Part shown: piece after piece, positions 61,400-64,000 of the stretch
Numbering within the stretch: position 1 is the first letter of the stretch
How the letters are laid out: each line of letters starts with the position of its first letter
Position numbers and translations under genes: made by a program
Notes under the pieces: model-generated
Told to the model about the DNA's origin: nothing
Database searches by the model: none
The model's input: only the letters and a program-made list of their open reading frames with translations
Assembly: GCA_949285135.1 (NCBI GenBank)
Contig: CASDXO010000008.1
Span: 62,001-126,000 of the forward strand
DNA from: an uncultured Phascolarctobacterium sp.
Lineage (GTDB): Bacteria > Bacillota > Negativicutes > Acidaminococcales > Acidaminococcaceae
Direction of reading: 5' to 3'
DNA length: 64,000 nucleotides

Positions 61400-63226
61400 T
61401 TATTCACCTTTGCTAAGATAATTTTCAAATTCTCCTATGGCCTCTGCGGTCAGTCTTACTTTTAATCGGGTACCTTCTACAAGGTATTCCTGCTCCAAAA
61501 CAGTACCAATATTATGCAGTCTGGCAGCCTTGTCAGAATCACTGTATGGAATTATAAACACAGCTTCCACAGCTTTCATATTAAGGTTTTCACCTATCAG
61601 CTCAAGCAGTTTGCCTGTGTTCAGACCACTTTTGGCAGAAATACAGATACTGTTTTCTTCCTGCTCCAATCTGTGAATTAGACCTGCAGCATCACTTAAT
61701 TTATCAACCTTATTATATACAGTGATGATAGTTTTATCCTTGACCCCTATTTCATTTAAAACCTGATATACAGCCTTGCTTTGTTCTTTATACAGCTCAT
61801 GACTTACATCAATAACATGCAGGAGGATATCCGATTCAATTACCTCTTCCAATGTTGACTGAAAAGCAGCAACGAGCTGATGTGGCAGGCGCTGAATGAA
61901 GCCTACGGTATCAGTAAGTATAACCTGCTGTTTATCAGGCAGATTGAGCTGTCTCATTGTAGGGTCAAGTGTTGCAAATAACTGATCTTTGGCATAAATA
62001 TCAGAATTAGTAAGTGTATTAAGTAAGGTGGATTTACCTGCATTGGTATAACCCACTAAGCTTACTGTAGGTACAGAAGCTTTGCTGCGCCCTGCTCTAT
62101 GCAACGTACGTACACTTTTTACCTTACTGATGCACTCTTTTAAGTACGCAATGCGATCCCTTATTCTGCGGCGATCTACTTCCAGTTTGGTTTCACCTGG
62201 GCCTCGAGTACCAATCCCGCCGCCTAAACGAGAAAGGCTGAGCCCTTTGCCCATGATGCGTGGCAGGGTATATTGAAGCTGTGCAAGTTCAACCTGCAGC
62301 TTACCTTCATTTGTATGAGCTCTTTGGGCAAAGATATCCAGAATAAGTGCTGTTCTGTCAAGTACACGAATACCCATCGCCTGCTCAATATTACGCTGCT
62401 GTGCGGGTGAAAGTTCATCATCAAAAATGCAGAGGTCAATATTTTCCTGCTGCACATAAAGCGCCAGCTCCTGAACCTTTCCCTTGCCTATAAAGAAGGC
62501 CGGGTCTGGTTTGGGACGTTTCTGGATAAATTTAGCTACTACTACGGCACCGGCAGTATCGGCAAGCTGTTTTAATTCTTCCACAGAATCTTCAATATTC
62601 CAGCCTGAAACATTAAAAAGTCCATTATATTCCATGCCTACCAAAATTGCTCTTTCGGCAGTCTGTGCTAAAGCTGTACTGTCTGACTGTTTGTCCAATA
62701 TACGTTCGACGGTATTTACCAGATTGGGGAAATAGATATTTTCAGTTTCTGCAAGTTCCAAGGGACCATATGTTTCGGTTATATACTGTTCGTTTTCATC
62801 AAGTCCCACAATCATGCCGAAGCTGACGGTTGAAGCAGCATAATCAGGAGACACCACGCCGATAGCAATCATGGCATCAAAGCGATTATTTTTCAGTGCA
62901 GATATATCTACACCACTGAGTGCGGAATTACCGTTAGGATGAGTATGGACGCATCTTATACCGTTTAAACGGCTGCTCTTGCGCCGACCATCTACGCCCG
63001 GCAAATCAACACTTTCATTATTTCCTACTGCTACGCTTAAAACCTGTCCGCTACGGTTTATATAAACAGAAATTTCTCTGTTGATAAATTCTGTAATATC
63101 TGCAAGCTTTAAGGCCAGTTCAGCAGTTAAAAGCTGCCCTGAGGACAGCTTAAAATCGTAAATAGTTTTTAATTCATCAATGACGGAGTTTCTGATACCT
63201 TTAAGATTACCTAAAATTTCTTTCAT
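61400..63226 (-). CDS. hflX: Ribosome-splitting GTPase HflX with an N-terminal JAMM-like domain
   Basis: HflX is a GTPase that splits stalled ribosomes. The 608-residue protein (from the ATG at 63226, ggag 9 bases upstream) is about 180 residues longer than E. coli HflX. Residues 190-340 are the HflX N-terminal domain (PDPAFFIGKGKVQEL, GGGIGTRGPGETKLE), and 370-530 the GTPase (GYTNAGKSTLLN, DTVGFIQRLPHQL, NKVD). The extra N-terminal part carries H94-x-H96, seven residues, S104, two residues, D107 (HTHPNGNSALSGVD), the exact JAMM metalloprotease pattern. It is intact in one frame. The operon continues with the YnbB-like gene. Confidence 0.93.
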   Translation of the reverse strand: MKEILGNLKGIRNSVIDELKTIYDFKLSSGQLLTAELALKLADITEFINREISVYINRSGQVLSVAVGNNESVDLPGVDGRRKSSRLNGIRCVHTHPNGNSALSGVDISALKNNRFDAMIAIGVVSPDYAASTVSFGMIVGLDENEQYITETYGPLELAETENIYFPNLVNTVERILDKQSDSTALAQTAERAILVGMEYNGLFNVSGWNIEDSVEELKQLADTAGAVVVAKFIQKRPKPDPAFFIGKGKVQELALYVQQENIDLCIFDDELSPAQQRNIEQAMGIRVLDRTALILDIFAQRAHTNEGKLQVELAQLQYTLPRIMGKGLSLSRLGGGIGTRGPGETKLEVDRRRIRDRIAYLKECISKVKSVRTLHRAGRSKASVPTVSLVGYTNAGKSTLLNTLTNSDIYAKDQLFATLDPTMRQLNLPDKQQVILTDTVGFIQRLPHQLVAAFQSTLEEVIESDILLHVIDVSHELYKEQSKAVYQVLNEIGVKDKTIITVYNKVDKLSDAAGLIHRLEQEENSICISAKSGLNTGKLLELIGENLNMKAVEAVFIIPYSDSDKAARLHNIGTVLEQEYLVEGTRLKVRLTAEAIGEFENYLSKGE

Positions 63227-63257
63227 TATGCTCATCTCCAAAGCATCGTGTACGCTG

Positions 63258-64000
63258 TTATCTTCTTACACGTGCGGGCTCTACATTGATTTTGAAACCT
63301 TTGATAGTATTGCGGTGCATAGCTCCCAGAACTTTTTCTGCCACATCTTCAGGAACCTCTACAAAAGAGAATTTATCATAGATATTGATGAGGCCGATAT
63401 CGCGTGCAGGGATGTCGGCTTCAATAGCGATAGTGCTTACAATATCTTTTACTGTAATTTTCTGTCCGCGGCCGATATTCATAAACAGACGCACCATTCC
63501 CGGACGTGCACCAGTATTTTTAAGTTCTGCAGCAATATCATCTTCCTGCGGTGCTTCCAGAGCTTTAATACCCTCCTGCATAAGCTTTAAGGCAGCTGCA
63601 GCGACTTCTTCAGCAGAATAATCATCAAGCAGGCTCTCAGCAATAGGCATATAATCATGGTAATTATTTAATTCCAGTACAGTCTGCATTTTGGAAATAA
63701 TCTGTTCTCGTTGACGCTCAATAACATTGGCAGCAGTAGGCAGCTGACGACGTACAATTCTGGTTTTAACGGTTCGTTCAATAAGCTTCAACTGACGGAA
63801 TTCACGCGGAGTAATAAATGTCATGGCAACACCGGTATTGCCGGCACGTCCAGTACGGCCGATACGATGAACGTAGCTTTCCGGATCCTGAGGAATATCA
63901 AAATTAATGACATGCGTGATATTGTCTATATCAATGCCGCGTGCAGCAACATCAGTTGCAATAAGGATGTCTACTGAACCTTCACGGAATTTCTTCATGA
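63258..64000 (-). CDS. DEAD-box RNA helicase, C-terminal part (CsdA/DbpA-like), truncated by the window edge
   Basis: The visible 247 residues start inside the second RecA-like helicase domain: [21 protein letters not shown], then [15 protein letters not shown] (motifs V and VI). A linker helix region follows, then a C-terminal DbpA/CsdA RNA-binding domain near residues 170-243 ([40 protein letters not shown]). The DEAD motif and the true start are beyond the window. Such helicases remodel rRNA in ribosome assembly, often in the cold. It is 31 bases before hflX and probably co-transcribed with it. Confidence 0.92.
   Translation of the reverse strand, partial: MKKFREGSVDILIATDVAARGIDIDNITHVINFDIPQDPESYVHRIGRTGRAGNTGVAMTFITPREFRQLKLIERTVKTRIVRRQLPTAANVIERQREQIISKMQTVLELNNYHDYMPIAESLLDDYSAEEVAAAALKLMQEGIKALEAPQEDDIAAELKNTGARPGMVRLFMNIGRGQKITVKDIVSTIAIEADIPARDIGLINIYDKFSFVEVPEDVAEKVLGAMHRNTIKGFKINVEPARVRR

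Noticed and set aside
1-64000. Insertion sequences, prophage, CRISPR arrays, rRNA operons, replication origin
   Set aside because: No transposase, phage or Cas gene, no regular short repeats with spacers, and no rRNA or dnaA-box cluster were seen. The single tyrosine recombinase has the conserved xerC-codY context.

Overview
The window looks like a chromosomal segment of a low-to-medium GC, strictly anaerobic member of the Firmicutes that has an outer membrane (Negativicutes; an Acidaminococcaceae/Phascolarctobacterium-like organism is my best guess). Three things support this. Firmicutes hallmarks are present: CodY beside XerC, ScpA/ScpB, an IspH-ribosomal protein S1 fusion, large single-chain PurL and a PpaX-type phosphatase. 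Anaerobe hallmarks are present: HydF, radical-SAM proteins and PduL. The window also carries a phosphatidylethanolamine pathway (psd-pssA). The species assignment is inference.

Layout. 1-9.1 kb: a truncated CPA2 antiporter (minus), a class IV aminotransferase, an ECF S-like membrane protein, a DUF2156 protein that seems to start at ATT, an Eis-like acetyltransferase and purL. 9.1-16.9 kb: an Arc-type regulator (minus), an M16C protease, hydF (minus), a GPR1/FUN34/YaaH acetate transporter with a GntR-like palindrome at its promoter, a nicotinate phosphoribosyltransferase (minus) and a lipid glycosyltransferase. 17-24.4 kb: dprA-topA-trmFO, then xerC-codY without hslVU, then a crotonase. 24.4-40.6 kb: a long co-directional housekeeping block (M50 protease, trpS, scpAB, rluB, flavoprotein, cmk, plsC, ispH-rpsA, fni; then DUF512, btuR, der, plsY; then ACT protein, hom, thrB). 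40.6-45.3 kb: tRNA-Pro(GGG), a zinc-ribbon protein, prfC and a CitA/DcuS-type two-component pair. 45.3-48.9 kb: envelope genes (tagA-like, psd, pssA, GT2). 49-54.8 kb: a six-gene operon for salvage of S-adenosylmethionine by-products. 54.9-58.6 kb: pduL and two related secreted proteins of unknown function. 59-64 kb: lexA, then a minus-strand operon of RNA helicase, hflX, a methionine gamma-lyase-like protein and a PaaI thioesterase.

The most interesting system is the 49-54.8 kb operon. It encodes a nucleoside phosphorylase, MtnA, an archaeal-type adenosylhomocysteinase-family hydrolase, a class II aldolase and an MtaD-type deaminase. Residues in the purine pockets of the phosphorylase and the hydrolase look suited to 6-oxopurines. 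This suggests that MTA, SAH and perhaps 5'-deoxyadenosine are first deaminated to their inosine forms, then cleaved, with the ribose part isomerised and split by the aldolase to DHAP plus a small aldehyde. This would be a compact, anaerobic, deaminase-first salvage route for all three SAM by-products.

No insertion sequence, prophage, CRISPR array, rRNA or origin was seen. Almost all genes are intact and closely packed, and many neighbours overlap or lie a few bases apart.
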